This document shows, piece by piece, positions 18,827-27,584 of a stretch of 64,000 nt of DNA. The notes beneath the pieces are model-generated. The model was not told where the DNA came from. It did no database searches and worked only from the letters and a program-made list of their open reading frames with translations. The position numbers and the translations under genes were made by a program. The stretch comes from a virus. The number at the start of each line of letters is the position of its first letter. Positions within the stretch are counted from its first letter, which is position 1. The stretch is taken from positions 1-64,000 of IMG/VR virus record IMGVR_UViG_3300029910_000005; one strand, written 5' to 3'.

Positions 18827-19935
18827 CGCGCAGACTGACAGTTCGGAGTTGATGATGCATCCATTCCGGATTGGTGTAGAGGAGTTCGAGACAGTATAGA
18901 CCGAGTTGCATGACGATGGCGAAATCGTCCTTCTTGTTGCCACTGCCTTTACCAGAGAAGGTGAATCGGGTGTCGGAGAAGACGTCCTTGCCAGGTTTGA
19001 CGCAGCGAGTATAGTTGATGAGTTGTTGTTTGATTTTCTGGAGGGTGCGGTTAGGGAACTCATCGGAGGTGATGAAGTCGCGGAAAAAAGAGATGTTATT
19101 CTTGGCAAGAGCGAGCTGGAAGGCTACGGACATATTATGCTTGCTTTGCGGGGTGGTAATCACACCGACTTTCTCACCGAGATTACCGGGGAAACGAGCA
19201 TCAGGAAAGGTACGGAGAATGAGCTGTTGGGCGGTATAGGCTTCAGTGGGCATATTACCTTCGATGAAGACAATGAGCCTGGCCTTGACGAATTCAGGTC
19301 GACGCATTACCTGGATCAGATGGTCGATTAGGGGTCCTTCCCAGCTGAGGGGATTGAGGGTGGGGATGGAATCGCCACCGAGGACACGGAAACCGGGACC
19401 TATGAAGGTTAGCCAAGCAAATTCACTGGTGCCTGTTTCGGGTTTTTTCGAGCCACTGCAAGGATCAATTACCATAAAGACAAGATCCTCGGCGGCACCC
19501 TCGAGGATGAAGCGGGGATTGGTGAAGGTACGGTTGATATGTTCATGGTTGAAGCAGGCGAGACTTGGTTGTTTGAGAAATCCCTGGCTTTCTCGGGCAA
19601 ATTTGTCGGTGTTTTCCGGTCCATAACATAGCTTGGTGAGCTCACGCCGTTCTTCGGATTGCCAGTGTGGGATGAAATGGGCCCGATGGACGCATTTCTC
19701 GGCAACTCCAGCTGCCCGACAGTCGGGACAGACCAACAAGATGGCCATAACAGGGAAGACATTCCGTTCTATAAGGTCGGTGACATGATTTTCGGGGTTG
19801 GGCGAAACGGTGGTGATTGCAATGAGGGCGCATTCATTGAGTGATAACAGAGGTATCATAATATCGTGCCAGCAGTTCTTGGAAAGGAACGCGAACTCCT
19901 CCGCGACCATGCAGTTGGCGTCGACGCCACGTAGA
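18813..19935 (-). CDS. Terminase large subunit, herpesvirus/mirusvirus type, 3' exon (Walker B plus nuclease)
   Basis: This is the C-terminal part of the motor that packages viral DNA. Reading from the ATG at 19910: Walker B region (NCMVAEEFAF), the coupling-motif position AITTVSP (32-38), a cysteine cluster (51-75), then an RNase H-like nuclease with Asp149 (FMVIDPCSGS), Glu217 (RLIVFIEGNMP) and Asp328/329 (GSGNKKDDFAIVMQ). The order and spacing match herpesvirus UL15: RG..N...VDEA, VDPAF, VAVEGN, GAADDLMVAV. Codons continue upstream as LRGVDANC, but a TAA stands in frame at 19950-19952 and no Walker A is present. The frame is therefore an exon: a 3' splice site (AG at 19936-19937) with a branch-point-like ACTAAC (complement of 19967-19972) is visible. 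The first exon is not in this window. Confidence 0.85.
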
Positions 19936-19980
19936 CTAGTTGATGCATTTTATGTCTATAAAAGAGGTTAGTTGTTCGTT
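19936..19980 (-). other. Putative 3' end of the terminase intron
   Basis: On the minus strand the sequence runs ACTAAC (complement of 19967-19972), CCTCTTTTATAG, then ACATAAAATGCATCAACTAG and the coding sequence. The first AG (at 19956-19957) would give ACA TAA, a stop, so the AG at 19936-19937 is the usable acceptor; the exon then starts in codon phase 2. The branch-point string is the same as in the Skp1 intron at 39841. Inferred, needs cDNA. Confidence 0.55.
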
Positions 19981-20034
19981 CATTGCCACGTGGTCGTTAG
20001 TCTCTCTCTCCCTCTGTGACAAAAACACAAATAA

Positions 20035-20703
20035 ATGTCATACAATCTAGACATTCTCACAAGAAGCGACCATCGGATCTTCGGTCGATGGTACGATGGT
20101 CGCATAGATCGCTGGTTTCCGTTCAAATACACCAAGGACGGGAATACTGGACTTTGGCAGGGCACTTTTGATCTTGTAGTCGGTAAATTCTACGAGTATG
20201 ATGTACGCATCGAGTGTTCCCCACAGGTCTCTGGCTCTGGTTCGAACCGATTTGGGGACTTCACGCTCTCGTCTCTCCCTCCCGTCGACGGCGAGGACGT
20301 CTGGCAATGGACAAAAACCTACGACGTCGTTCGTTGTCCGCCTCGACCTCCTGTTTTTGTCCCTCTCGCGGAGAGACGCAAACGAACGTTAGCGCGTATG
20401 GTACGGATCGCATTCAAAGACCGACGTTGGCAGTTAGAGCGAGAGATCATTATGGGAAAGAAGTCGTTAGTGGATGTGAAAAAGGAGATTGCTGGTGATC
20501 AATGCGAGAATACGTTCAATGGTCAGTTATGGATGTTGTTGGTGTCGCGGCAACGGACTGAATTGATAAGACGTCACAATTTATCTCGTGAGGGCCTCCA
20601 ATTGATGACCCGCATCGCCCGTCTGCGCCATTTCCTCCTCCAGAACCATGACAAACCCAAGACGGCTCCCCCTTCTCTATCTCGTTCTCGGTCTGCTGGC
20701 TGA
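20035..20703 (+). CDS. Uncharacterised protein
   Basis: 222 aa. The ATG follows GTGACAAAAACACAAATAA. The N-terminal half (IFGRWYDGRIDRWFPF, GKFYEYDVRIECSPQVSGSG) is rich in aromatic residues and beta-strand-like; the C-terminal half (about 115-222) is helical and very basic (RRKRTLARMVRIAFKDRRW). No family recognised. Its last 56 bp overlap the start of the transporter gene in another frame, so the two are probably co-transcribed. Confidence 0.7.
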   Translation: MSYNLDILTRSDHRIFGRWYDGRIDRWFPFKYTKDGNTGLWQGTFDLVVGKFYEYDVRIECSPQVSGSGSNRFGDFTLSSLPPVDGEDVWQWTKTYDVVRCPPRPPVFVPLAERRKRTLARMVRIAFKDRRWQLEREIIMGKKSLVDVKKEIAGDQCENTFNGQLWMLLVSRQRTELIRRHNLSREGLQLMTRIARLRHFLLQNHDKPKTAPPSLSRSRSAG

Positions 20704-21841
20704 GTTCACCGACACCGCTGAATTAATGTGGTGTAAACGCTTTTCCATCACCCAAACTAATCTAATTAAAGCTATCATTGATATTGCTTGGGGTATCTTA
20801 CCCTATCCTGCTGGTTATGTATCTGACCGGCTCCAACCTTATCTCACCCGCACCACACAGGTAGCCCTCGCGCTTGTTTTTCCGCTCTTTATCTGGATTG
20901 CCATCGTTATTTCCAGTGAGGATAAGGAGTTCGTGTGGTGGTTCGTCCCTCTCCTGCTCGTCTTCGAGAACTGCGGTCCCGCTATCGCGCTAACGATTCT
21001 GAACGGTGCCAAGGCAGAGCATTTCAACCGCACTGGGGACAACATTGCGCCGAGTTGTGAGCGTTCCCAACTCATTGGCAGTCTCCTCGCCACAGCCGGT
21101 GGCAGTTTCCTTCTCCAGTACACCGATATCACCGTCAACTTCGGAGTAGAGATAGCCTGGTACATCCTCCTCATTCTTCTCTGCCTTCTTCTTCCCCCTG
21201 ATACATACGCTGCGGTACCCACCACCACTACTCCAATCCTCCTCTCCCCATCAGCACCAATAGTCTCACGCTCAACTGTTTTCTTTATCAGTGTCCTTGT
21301 TGCTCAACCAACCGCCTTTGTTTGTCTCTCCTACTATCTCCTCGGGCCTTTACGTATCTCGCTCACACAGTATGGCATCATCAACGCCACTCGATCGGCC
21401 GCTGTATTTTTCACCACCTATCTCTCCTCAGTGGCCATGCGTCCTCATCAAGTGGCCTACACAGTAGCAGTAGGATTCTGTCTGGTTCAATTCAGCTACC
21501 TTCTGCTTGTTGGACGCATCAATACCGATATTGGGATCTCCAATTTCGTCTTCTGTTTCTCCATCGCATTAGGGGACGCCCTCATCCGTGGCACTCTCAA
21601 CACCATCTACGTGATCTCGGTGACAGAAAGCACACGTCCTGGGAAGGAAGCTCAAGATTATGCTTGGCGTTCAAGTATGTTGCAATGGGGAAGACTGCTC
21701 AATGTGACATTAGAAATAGGTCTGACAGCGTATTATGAGGTAGATCATGATGATTTACATAATCTCAACCAGCTAATGGCCACTACCGTTCTCCTCTCTC
21801 TAGTAGGTGTGTGGTGTAGTGCTCTTGTGCGTGAGGTGTGA
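20648..21841 (+). CDS. Multi-pass membrane transporter, BT1/MFS-like
   Basis: 397 aa with about eleven hydrophobic segments spread over the whole length. Near the N-terminus IIDIAWGILPYPAGYVSDRL resembles the second helix and loop of folate-biopterin (BT1) and other MFS carriers, where a D-R signature follows a proline-rich helix. Known: BT1 proteins import folates or pterins in protists. Inferred: solute carrier placed in a host membrane. Substrate unknown; an unrelated MFS branch is equally possible. The ATG lies inside the preceding gene. Confidence 0.68.
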   Translation: MTNPRRLPLLYLVLGLLAEFTDTAELMWCKRFSITQTNLIKAIIDIAWGILPYPAGYVSDRLQPYLTRTTQVALALVFPLFIWIAIVISSEDKEFVWWFVPLLLVFENCGPAIALTILNGAKAEHFNRTGDNIAPSCERSQLIGSLLATAGGSFLLQYTDITVNFGVEIAWYILLILLCLLLPPDTYAAVPTTTTPILLSPSAPIVSRSTVFFISVLVAQPTAFVCLSYYLLGPLRISLTQYGIINATRSAAVFFTTYLSSVAMRPHQVAYTVAVGFCLVQFSYLLLVGRINTDIGISNFVFCFSIALGDALIRGTLNTIYVISVTESTRPGKEAQDYAWRSSMLQWGRLLNVTLEIGLTAYYEVDHDDLHNLNQLMATTVLLSLVGVWCSALVREV

Positions 21842-21873
21842 GAGAGACACAAATATATATATATGTATAAAAG

Positions 21874-22800
21874 ATGAAACCATGGCAAATCATCATCGGG
21901 ATCTGGGGAGTCCTCTCCTTAGCGATCTTCTTACGTCTTGCGTTCCAATCGTTATCCTCGCTGGCGGTTTACTTCTTCTATACGATTATGACACTATGGA
22001 TCCTACTGCTCTTTTGTGTAGGTCCTTGTCGACGTCTATCGTCCACTAAAACCTTACTGTGTTGGGGTCTCGCTATTCTTATCCCTCTCGAGATTCTCAT
22101 GACCTATCGTTTCTACGCGTTCGTAGCCGAAAGTGACCCTGCTTCCCCTACCTCCCCATGTGGAAAATCATCCTGCTCGAACCAACAGACCCAGACGTTT
22201 TTCCCCTACAATCCGAACTCCTTTGCAGCTAACCCGTCCGGATTCTCACTCCAATGTCCCTACTATGGATGCGACTGGGCAGATGCCAACGACCAGAAAT
22301 TCATCGGCTATGCTGCAGAAACTGCTTCACCTACCACTCCCAATCTGACCTCCCCTTGTACTCCAGGGGATGCTTCCTGTGCCTGGTTGGCCAGTTCTTT
22401 ACCACAAGATTATCCTGACTTAGGACGCGGTCTTCGTGGCGGGTTGGTCCTCGGAGCAGAAGCTACGGATACTACCTTCTGCCCGAATGTGGATACCACG
22501 GCGTATAATTCATTTGGTACCCACGGTAAAGGAAAGGTAGTATGTGCAATATGTACTGCATCATTGACGGTGAATGACGGTTATCAAGACAATACAGCTT
22601 ACTGTCCTGCAGGTGATCCGGATAACTTCTTGTGTGGGATGTGTGTGGATGCTTCGTTGCATCAATCGTTGTGGCATAGGAAGATGACTTTCTGGATGTT
22701 TGTTGCTCATACGGTGATTACGATCATCTTCGTGTTCGCGGTTGTCCTAGCAACGGAGTCTGTGATACCCGCAGAGTACGATGACGAGAAAGGCCTATAG
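21874..22800 (+). CDS. Membrane protein with cysteine-rich ectodomain
   Basis: 308 aa. The ATG follows GACACAAATATATATATATGTATAAAAG, one of the clearest TATA-type promoter strings. Two to three membrane segments lie in the first 85 residues, then a lumenal or external domain (about 88-268) with many Cys, Pro and Thr (PCGKSSCSN, SPCTPGDASCAW, VVCAICTASL), then one membrane segment (about 275-298) and an acidic tail. The cysteine pairs suggest disulphides, as in virion or fusion-type membrane proteins. Function unknown. Confidence 0.72.
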   Translation: MKPWQIIIGIWGVLSLAIFLRLAFQSLSSLAVYFFYTIMTLWILLLFCVGPCRRLSSTKTLLCWGLAILIPLEILMTYRFYAFVAESDPASPTSPCGKSSCSNQQTQTFFPYNPNSFAANPSGFSLQCPYYGCDWADANDQKFIGYAAETASPTTPNLTSPCTPGDASCAWLASSLPQDYPDLGRGLRGGLVLGAEATDTTFCPNVDTTAYNSFGTHGKGKVVCAICTASLTVNDGYQDNTAYCPAGDPDNFLCGMCVDASLHQSLWHRKMTFWMFVAHTVITIIFVFAVVLATESVIPAEYDDEKGL

Positions 22801-22823
22801 CCTATCACAAATCTTTCTTTCTC

Positions 22824-23384
22824 ATGAGCAACAGCAGAAAACGTATGAGGGAGGATGGTGGGGAGGACAATGCATGGAAGTCTAAAGTGGAGGAGACGTA
22901 CAAGAAGTATATTCTAGCACGTTCACCACGAGACGAGGTCTGGTTTGCACACAGTTTTGTGTTCACGATTGGAGATCTGATGACGTTAGCACGACAGATA
23001 AAGGAGCAGGATATTCTGTTCATGATGCATCCTGAAAAGTGCATTTTGACGATGCGGGCGGTCGATTTGGAGCATCCAGTGGTCCAAAGAAGCAAAAAAA
23101 ATCGCGAATCAATGGTGCAGCTCCAAAAAACATCGTTTTTTGCACGGGTCATTGCGCAGCATCCAAAGGCCAACATCCCTCACGTCCTATACTCGTTCTC
23201 GTCGGTAGAGGGACCTCCATCGGTAGCAACGACGGAAACAAAGTTGGTCTGCAATTACATCTGTACAAATGGTATTTTACTAAGTGAATTTACCGAATTC
23301 GATACACGTACAAATGGCACCCCGCTCGAAATGTCAGTCTCTCCGGATGACAAATTGATCCTCCAAATCAAACATCTGCTTTAG
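22824..23384 (+). CDS. Uncharacterised protein
   Basis: 186 aa. The ATG stands 15 bp after TATCACAAATC. A charged N-terminus (NSRKRMREDGGEDNA) is followed by a mixed alpha/beta sequence without known motif. Its end overlaps the end of the converging gene at 23368 by 17 bp. I do not recognise it. Confidence 0.65.
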   Translation: MSNSRKRMREDGGEDNAWKSKVEETYKKYILARSPRDEVWFAHSFVFTIGDLMTLARQIKEQDILFMMHPEKCILTMRAVDLEHPVVQRSKKNRESMVQLQKTSFFARVIAQHPKANIPHVLYSFSSVEGPPSVATTETKLVCNYICTNGILLSEFTEFDTRTNGTPLEMSVSPDDKLILQIKHLL

Positions 23385-23796
23385 GGTTATCCTCCTCCTC
23401 CAGTTGTTCTTCGTCGCTGATATCGCTGTCGTCTGCGCGATCTTGCTCGATAAATCTCCTCACGCTGGCTCGCGTACTGTCCAATTCTTGTCTCACGCGT
23501 TTGAAATGCTCGTCAAAGCTGTCCAATCGACTACTAAGGGCCATTAGATAACGGCGTGTAAGCTTCAAAGTGTCCTTCTGCTGTAATACAATATCTTGCG
23601 TTTCGACCGTTGGATTCTTGCGAGGAATTACTCGCTTTTGCCCACCAATTGAAACCAGCTTTCCCTTCCCACGACGCGGTTCTGGAGCAGCACTTACCGA
23701 TTCCTGAAGATACGCCACCTCGGCATCCCATTGAACGTCTGAAGCCTGATAGTTATCCATAAAGTAATTCAAATCAACCTCATCCATTGTCGCCAT
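23368..23796 (-). CDS. Small acidic coiled-coil protein
   Basis: 142 aa. The ATG follows TTTTTTTCGAGATAGAAGAGA on the minus strand, and the divergent gene at 23831 starts 34 bp away. Residues 70-125 show heptad-like spacing (LKLTRRYLMALSSRLDSFDE, HFKRVRQELDSTRASVRRFI), so a coiled coil, and the tail is strongly acidic (DDSDISDEEQLEEEDNP). No family recognised. Confidence 0.68.
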   Translation of the reverse strand: MATMDEVDLNYFMDNYQASDVQWDAEVAYLQESVSAAPEPRRGKGKLVSIGGQKRVIPRKNPTVETQDIVLQQKDTLKLTRRYLMALSSRLDSFDEHFKRVRQELDSTRASVRRFIEQDRADDSDISDEEQLEEEDNPKADV

Positions 23797-23830
23797 TCTC
23801 TTCTATCTCGAAAAAAAGATATGTGACAAA

Positions 23831-25918
23831 ATGCCAGGACTCGATATCTTTGTGACCCATGTAGCAGACGACCTGGTACCTGCCCGCCAAGGTACACACC
23901 CCCTCCAACGGAAACTCTTCTACGAAGTCTGGGAACCACGCGTGCCATCCATCGTTCACCGTATTTACTGTAAGGGTGGTCAATGGCAGGTCGGAAATAC
24001 CTACGAACGTCTTCTCTCCCCTCCTGTAGTACCTTCTCGAAGAAAGACCGGCACTTTCACCTTTCTACATCGTGAAGCAACTCTCCCTCTCTATGCAAGT
24101 GACCATGAATATGCTTCCCATGAGGTTGTTCTGATGATTCGAACCTATACAGTCGATCAGTCTCGCTATCGTGGTCATCCGCTCGCATTCGACGTTGTTC
24201 AACATCTCAGTGATGCCTGCATCTTTGGTGAGAACCTTGCCTCTCCGCAGTTCACCATCACCTCTATTTCCAATCCCGAAGATAAATGGATCAAGGACCA
24301 TCTAGACCATGAAGTCTTCACCATCCATCTTCCTCTCCCTCGGAGAGAAGGGGGCAAAGGAGACACCCCGGCAACCTACTGGACTCGTCTAGCCAATGCT
24401 CAATGGGACGAGGTTATGGAGATAGAACTCAGTCAATATTACATCTTCAACGACTCCTTCATCCCTGTCTTCGACTGTCTCACCGGCATGCCTATCGAAA
24501 TGGGGCGCTCCAGTGATCTTGAGAAGGAAGTCTGTCATGGGATCACCGCCCAGAGCTTCTGGCACCACCAAACCCCCAAGACCGCCGATGAAGCATGGTA
24601 TGAAGAACAACTCACCCAATGTCTCGCCGTGAGAGGTAGAGGGGTTGCCTATTTCATCGAAACATGCACACGTGCACTTGCACATGGAACAGTGGACGTT
24701 CATACCCACGACTGTTTCGTTGATGTTATTCGCTCCTGTACCGTCCTGGTAACCACCCATCCCTACGTCGAAGATTACCGCATCAACCGCAATATGAAAT
24801 TCGTCCCTGCCGATGAGAACCAACGTGGAAGTCTACGCAAAACCTTCAAAGACTGCGAGGATGGTGCCAATGATACCTATCTCTGCTATCTTGGTCTCCT
24901 AACCGGAACTTGGAACTCCCCTCTGGTAAAGCTGATGCAACAATGTGCCGTGATCATCGGCATGCCTGTTGGTATCGGCGGTGAAGGAAAAGATCCAACT
25001 ACCGCAGGACAAGGCCCTGTTAAACATATGTTCAGCATTGTCGTCCCCTTTGCGCTTATTCATCATGCCCTCACTGGTACCCCTGTCACCGACCATGAAC
25101 TTTCCTGGGTGCGGAAGAGGTTTGGGGAGGATATTCCCCTCGAACTTCTACGCCCTCACCCTCGACTTCAACCTGCTGTCATGGAGAGCACCATGCAAAC
25201 CTCACCCTACTATCATACGAGACAAGGAGACCATAATTCACGCAAGAGTATAGCTCGTAAAAAGGTAGTGGCGATCCTGGAAGGTGGAACAGTAGGTGAG
25301 AAGCATTTGATGTGGTTCAATTATAGTGTCCAATACCCCTTGTCTCGCGAGGGCGATGGTGGACTAAAAGTGCACACCAACGTTTATCGCATGTACACCA
25401 CCCCTCTTGAACTTTTCTATGCTCCTGGTGCTGCGCCCAAGCAAACCTCTCACGAAGATACTTTCGATATTCGGTATCAACGCTCATTCGCGATCGTGAG
25501 CCCCGATGATCAAGACAAATTCTCCGATGTTACCTCCTTCTTCGCTACCGGTGCGGTACCTACCTGGCGTCTGAGGCGGACAACGTTGATAACCCCTGCC
25601 GTCTTTGCGCGTGATGAGGAGGCCATCCGTAACTTTGAACGCCCTCTGGTGCCTCTCGCTGCTGGACAGACTAGCGACCCCCTACAACTCGAGCATGTAG
25701 AGCAGACAGAGATTGCGGCAGAACGACTTGAATCGTTAGGGTGGGGTTCGGTCCCTGTCCCTACGGACAAACATGACCGCCTGCTGGTGTATGCGTGGCG
25801 ATTGTATCCTGGGGCGACTGAGGAGTTAATGCTTCGTATACAGAAGGAGATAGGTGCAAAGACGATTAGTATGCGTAGATATGGAGTTGGATTTGCATTT
25901 ATTTTTACTTTAACGTAA
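23831..25918 (+). CDS. Large protein with transglutaminase/papain-like cysteine peptidase signature (candidate)
   Basis: 695 aa. Near residues 338-342 the sequence FKDCEDGANDTYLCYLGL has the DCEDxA form seen around the active cysteine of transglutaminase-like cysteine peptidases; about 60 residues later GPVKHMFSIVVPFALI offers the matching histidine before a beta strand, as expected for a C-H-D triad. The rest, including a long N-terminal part and a C-terminal part of about 270 residues, is unrecognised. Some viruses with herpes-type capsids process scaffold proteins, but herpes assemblin uses a Ser-His-His triad, so no equivalence is claimed. A virion protein or a protein-modifying enzyme are both possible. 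Confidence 0.6.
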   Translation: MPGLDIFVTHVADDLVPARQGTHPLQRKLFYEVWEPRVPSIVHRIYCKGGQWQVGNTYERLLSPPVVPSRRKTGTFTFLHREATLPLYASDHEYASHEVVLMIRTYTVDQSRYRGHPLAFDVVQHLSDACIFGENLASPQFTITSISNPEDKWIKDHLDHEVFTIHLPLPRREGGKGDTPATYWTRLANAQWDEVMEIELSQYYIFNDSFIPVFDCLTGMPIEMGRSSDLEKEVCHGITAQSFWHHQTPKTADEAWYEEQLTQCLAVRGRGVAYFIETCTRALAHGTVDVHTHDCFVDVIRSCTVLVTTHPYVEDYRINRNMKFVPADENQRGSLRKTFKDCEDGANDTYLCYLGLLTGTWNSPLVKLMQQCAVIIGMPVGIGGEGKDPTTAGQGPVKHMFSIVVPFALIHHALTGTPVTDHELSWVRKRFGEDIPLELLRPHPRLQPAVMESTMQTSPYYHTRQGDHNSRKSIARKKVVAILEGGTVGEKHLMWFNYSVQYPLSREGDGGLKVHTNVYRMYTTPLELFYAPGAAPKQTSHEDTFDIRYQRSFAIVSPDDQDKFSDVTSFFATGAVPTWRLRRTTLITPAVFARDEEAIRNFERPLVPLAAGQTSDPLQLEHVEQTEIAAERLESLGWGSVPVPTDKHDRLLVYAWRLYPGATEELMLRIQKEIGAKTISMRRYGVGFAFIFTLT

Positions 25919-25927
25919 AGGAAACTA

Positions 25928-26491
25928 CTAATACTCTTCATCAGGCTCTCGACCATAGCTAGAGTATCCACCCTTGCTTGGACAAACTGCAGTAGTCTGA
26001 CATGCCACTCGTTTGGTGGTGGGCTCCGGCTTAGGAGGCAAAGAGACGGGTTGTTCGCAGAGTTCATAGCTGAGAATCTGGTTGATTGCCTTCATACACT
26101 CACGAAATTCATCGTGGTTTTTGCAAAAACCAAGTTTCACCAGATGAGATGCTAGAGCCCAATAGCCGAGCGCATCACAACGTTGAGACATGGATCTTGC
26201 CCAGGCTAGAAGTCTCTCCGGATACCACGTTTCACAGAAGAAGAACTGAAGACCCTCCACGCGGAGCTCTTTGATGATCTGCTGCAGGGGTGTCTTCTCC
26301 TGCGTCAGAGACACCGCCATTCGGGTTCGATTGGTGTTGAACTCAAGATGATTACGCATTTCCTTCAGCACCTCCTTACCGTAATCATCTGGATTAGCAC
26401 AGAGCATCCGCATGCAGTTCTCATAAGCGGTCTCCACCAGCTGCGTCAGCGGCATAGTGGCGGTTGGTTGAGGTGAGTTGTCGAGTTCCAT
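25928..26491 (-). CDS. Uncharacterised helical protein
   Basis: 187 aa. It converges on the preceding large gene, 9 bp apart. Mostly helical, with cysteines spaced through the length (YENCMRMLCANPDDYGKEVL, FFFCETWYPERLL, FCKNHDEFRECMKAI). No recognised motif. The start is the ATG at 26491, after ACTTTTGCG-type upstream bases with CACATACAAACG-like string in the minus direction. The upstream region then enters repeat copy A. Confidence 0.65.
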   Translation of the reverse strand: MELDNSPQPTATMPLTQLVETAYENCMRMLCANPDDYGKEVLKEMRNHLEFNTNRTRMAVSLTQEKTPLQQIIKELRVEGLQFFFCETWYPERLLAWARSMSQRCDALGYWALASHLVKLGFCKNHDEFRECMKAINQILSYELCEQPVSLPPKPEPTTKRVACQTTAVCPSKGGYSSYGREPDEEY

Positions 26492-26546
26492 TCTACTTTT
26501 GCGTTTGTATGTGAGTCTCCCAAAAACAGACCCCCTCCCATCTTTG

Positions 26547-26851
26547 CTACCCGTGTGTTTTCAAGGTATACCCAGAAAAAGCCCAGTAAATCCTGTGGAT
26601 TTCGAAAAATGCATTTTTTCACTGTTTTTTTCTCTGTCTCCAAAAAAACATTGCCCACCTCTTAGACCCCTTCATCTACCGCGGTACCTCTCTGTTTGCT
26701 ACCACAGCCGAGGCCCAGTGAATCCTGTGGATTTCTAACTTCATTTTTAAAAGTGAAAAGTTCATTTTTTCGCGAAAAATTGAAAACAACATTCGCCCTC
26801 AAGATTCACTGGGCCTCGGCTGTGGTAGCTAAAAAACAAGATACCACAGAA
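26547..26851. repeat. Inverted-repeat element, copy A (MITE-like)
   Basis: About 285-305 bp without a gene. Two modules. Module 1 (26547-26686): CTACCCGTGTG end, CCCAGTAAATCCTGTGG at 26582, a T-rich stretch and the palindromic core CTACCGCGGTA at 26676. Module 2 (26698-26829, 132 bp): a hairpin with near-perfect terminal arms starting GCTACCACAGCCGAGGCCCA and ending in its reverse complement. Copies: 32192 (inverted), 46973 (same orientation) and 63719 (inverted). The frame crossing it codes only for repeat sequence. Confidence 0.9.
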
Positions 26852-26899
26852 TGGTAGCTCTCGAGGGGAGAGAGAGAGAGAGACACATATTTAACGGGA

Positions 26900-27583
26900 A
26901 TGACTTTGACTAGCCGCAAATGCCTGTTTGCCTTCTCCTGCCTGGAGCGTCCAGATTGGTACATCTACATCGAAGGGGGACTGGGACGACCCTCTGAAAT
27001 GTGGCATGGAAAACCAGGGGCGATGTTCTGTGAGAAGATCACTAGTACGACACGAATAGGAGCATTGTACATGTTCGAAAGTGATCGTAAGAACACCGTT
27101 TTCTGTCAGGAGGTTACCAATACCGTACTGGATACGAACACCGCCAGATGGAATGATCGTACGGAACTGATCATCGAAGAGCCTACCCCAGCATTTCTCG
27201 CTCTGCTCAATATCCCCGATCCGCGCCTCTCCCTCGCCAATTTACCTCCTCAGGTGGATAATGCAGTCTACTACCTCGCTTCCCCCTACTCCCACCCCGA
27301 CAAAGAGATTGTTTTACAGAGGTATAAGGAAGTGGTGGCGTTCGGTGCGGTACTATTGAAGATGGGGTATGCACTCATCCAGCCGATTGCCATGGCACAT
27401 GTCCAAGCGGTAGAGCATCAATTACCAACAAATTGGGAGTTCTGGAAGAGTATCGATGAGCGTCTCATTTCAGTCTGTCGTGGTGTTATCGTGTTGATGT
27501 TACCTGGTGTAGAAGATTCGAAGGGGGTGAATGCGGAGATTGAGTATGCAAAGAAAATAGGTTTACCGGTATATAAAGTGTAA
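26900..27583 (+). CDS. DUF1937-domain protein (nucleoside deoxyribosyltransferase-like fold)
   Basis: 227 aa. Residues about 118-227 match the DUF1937 pattern: VYYLASPYSHPDKEIVLQRY, then LLKMGYALIQPIAMAH, NWEFWKSIDERLI, VIVLMLPGVEDSKGVNAEIE and a final AKKIGLPVYKV. This fold is related to nucleoside 2-deoxyribosyltransferases and is common in phages; the enzyme activity of DUF1937 itself is not established. The first 115 residues are unrecognised and may be an added domain. The gene begins directly beside repeat copy A, with GACACATATTTAACGGGA before the ATG. Confidence 0.82.
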   Translation: MTLTSRKCLFAFSCLERPDWYIYIEGGLGRPSEMWHGKPGAMFCEKITSTTRIGALYMFESDRKNTVFCQEVTNTVLDTNTARWNDRTELIIEEPTPAFLALLNIPDPRLSLANLPPQVDNAVYYLASPYSHPDKEIVLQRYKEVVAFGAVLLKMGYALIQPIAMAHVQAVEHQLPTNWEFWKSIDERLISVCRGVIVLMLPGVEDSKGVNAEIEYAKKIGLPVYKV

Positions 27584-27584
27584 A

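Noticed and set aside
22133-22348. PCGKSSCSN in the membrane protein read as a P-loop (GKS)
   Set aside because: It lies in a cysteine-rich ectodomain without the GxxxxGK(S/T) loop or following helix.
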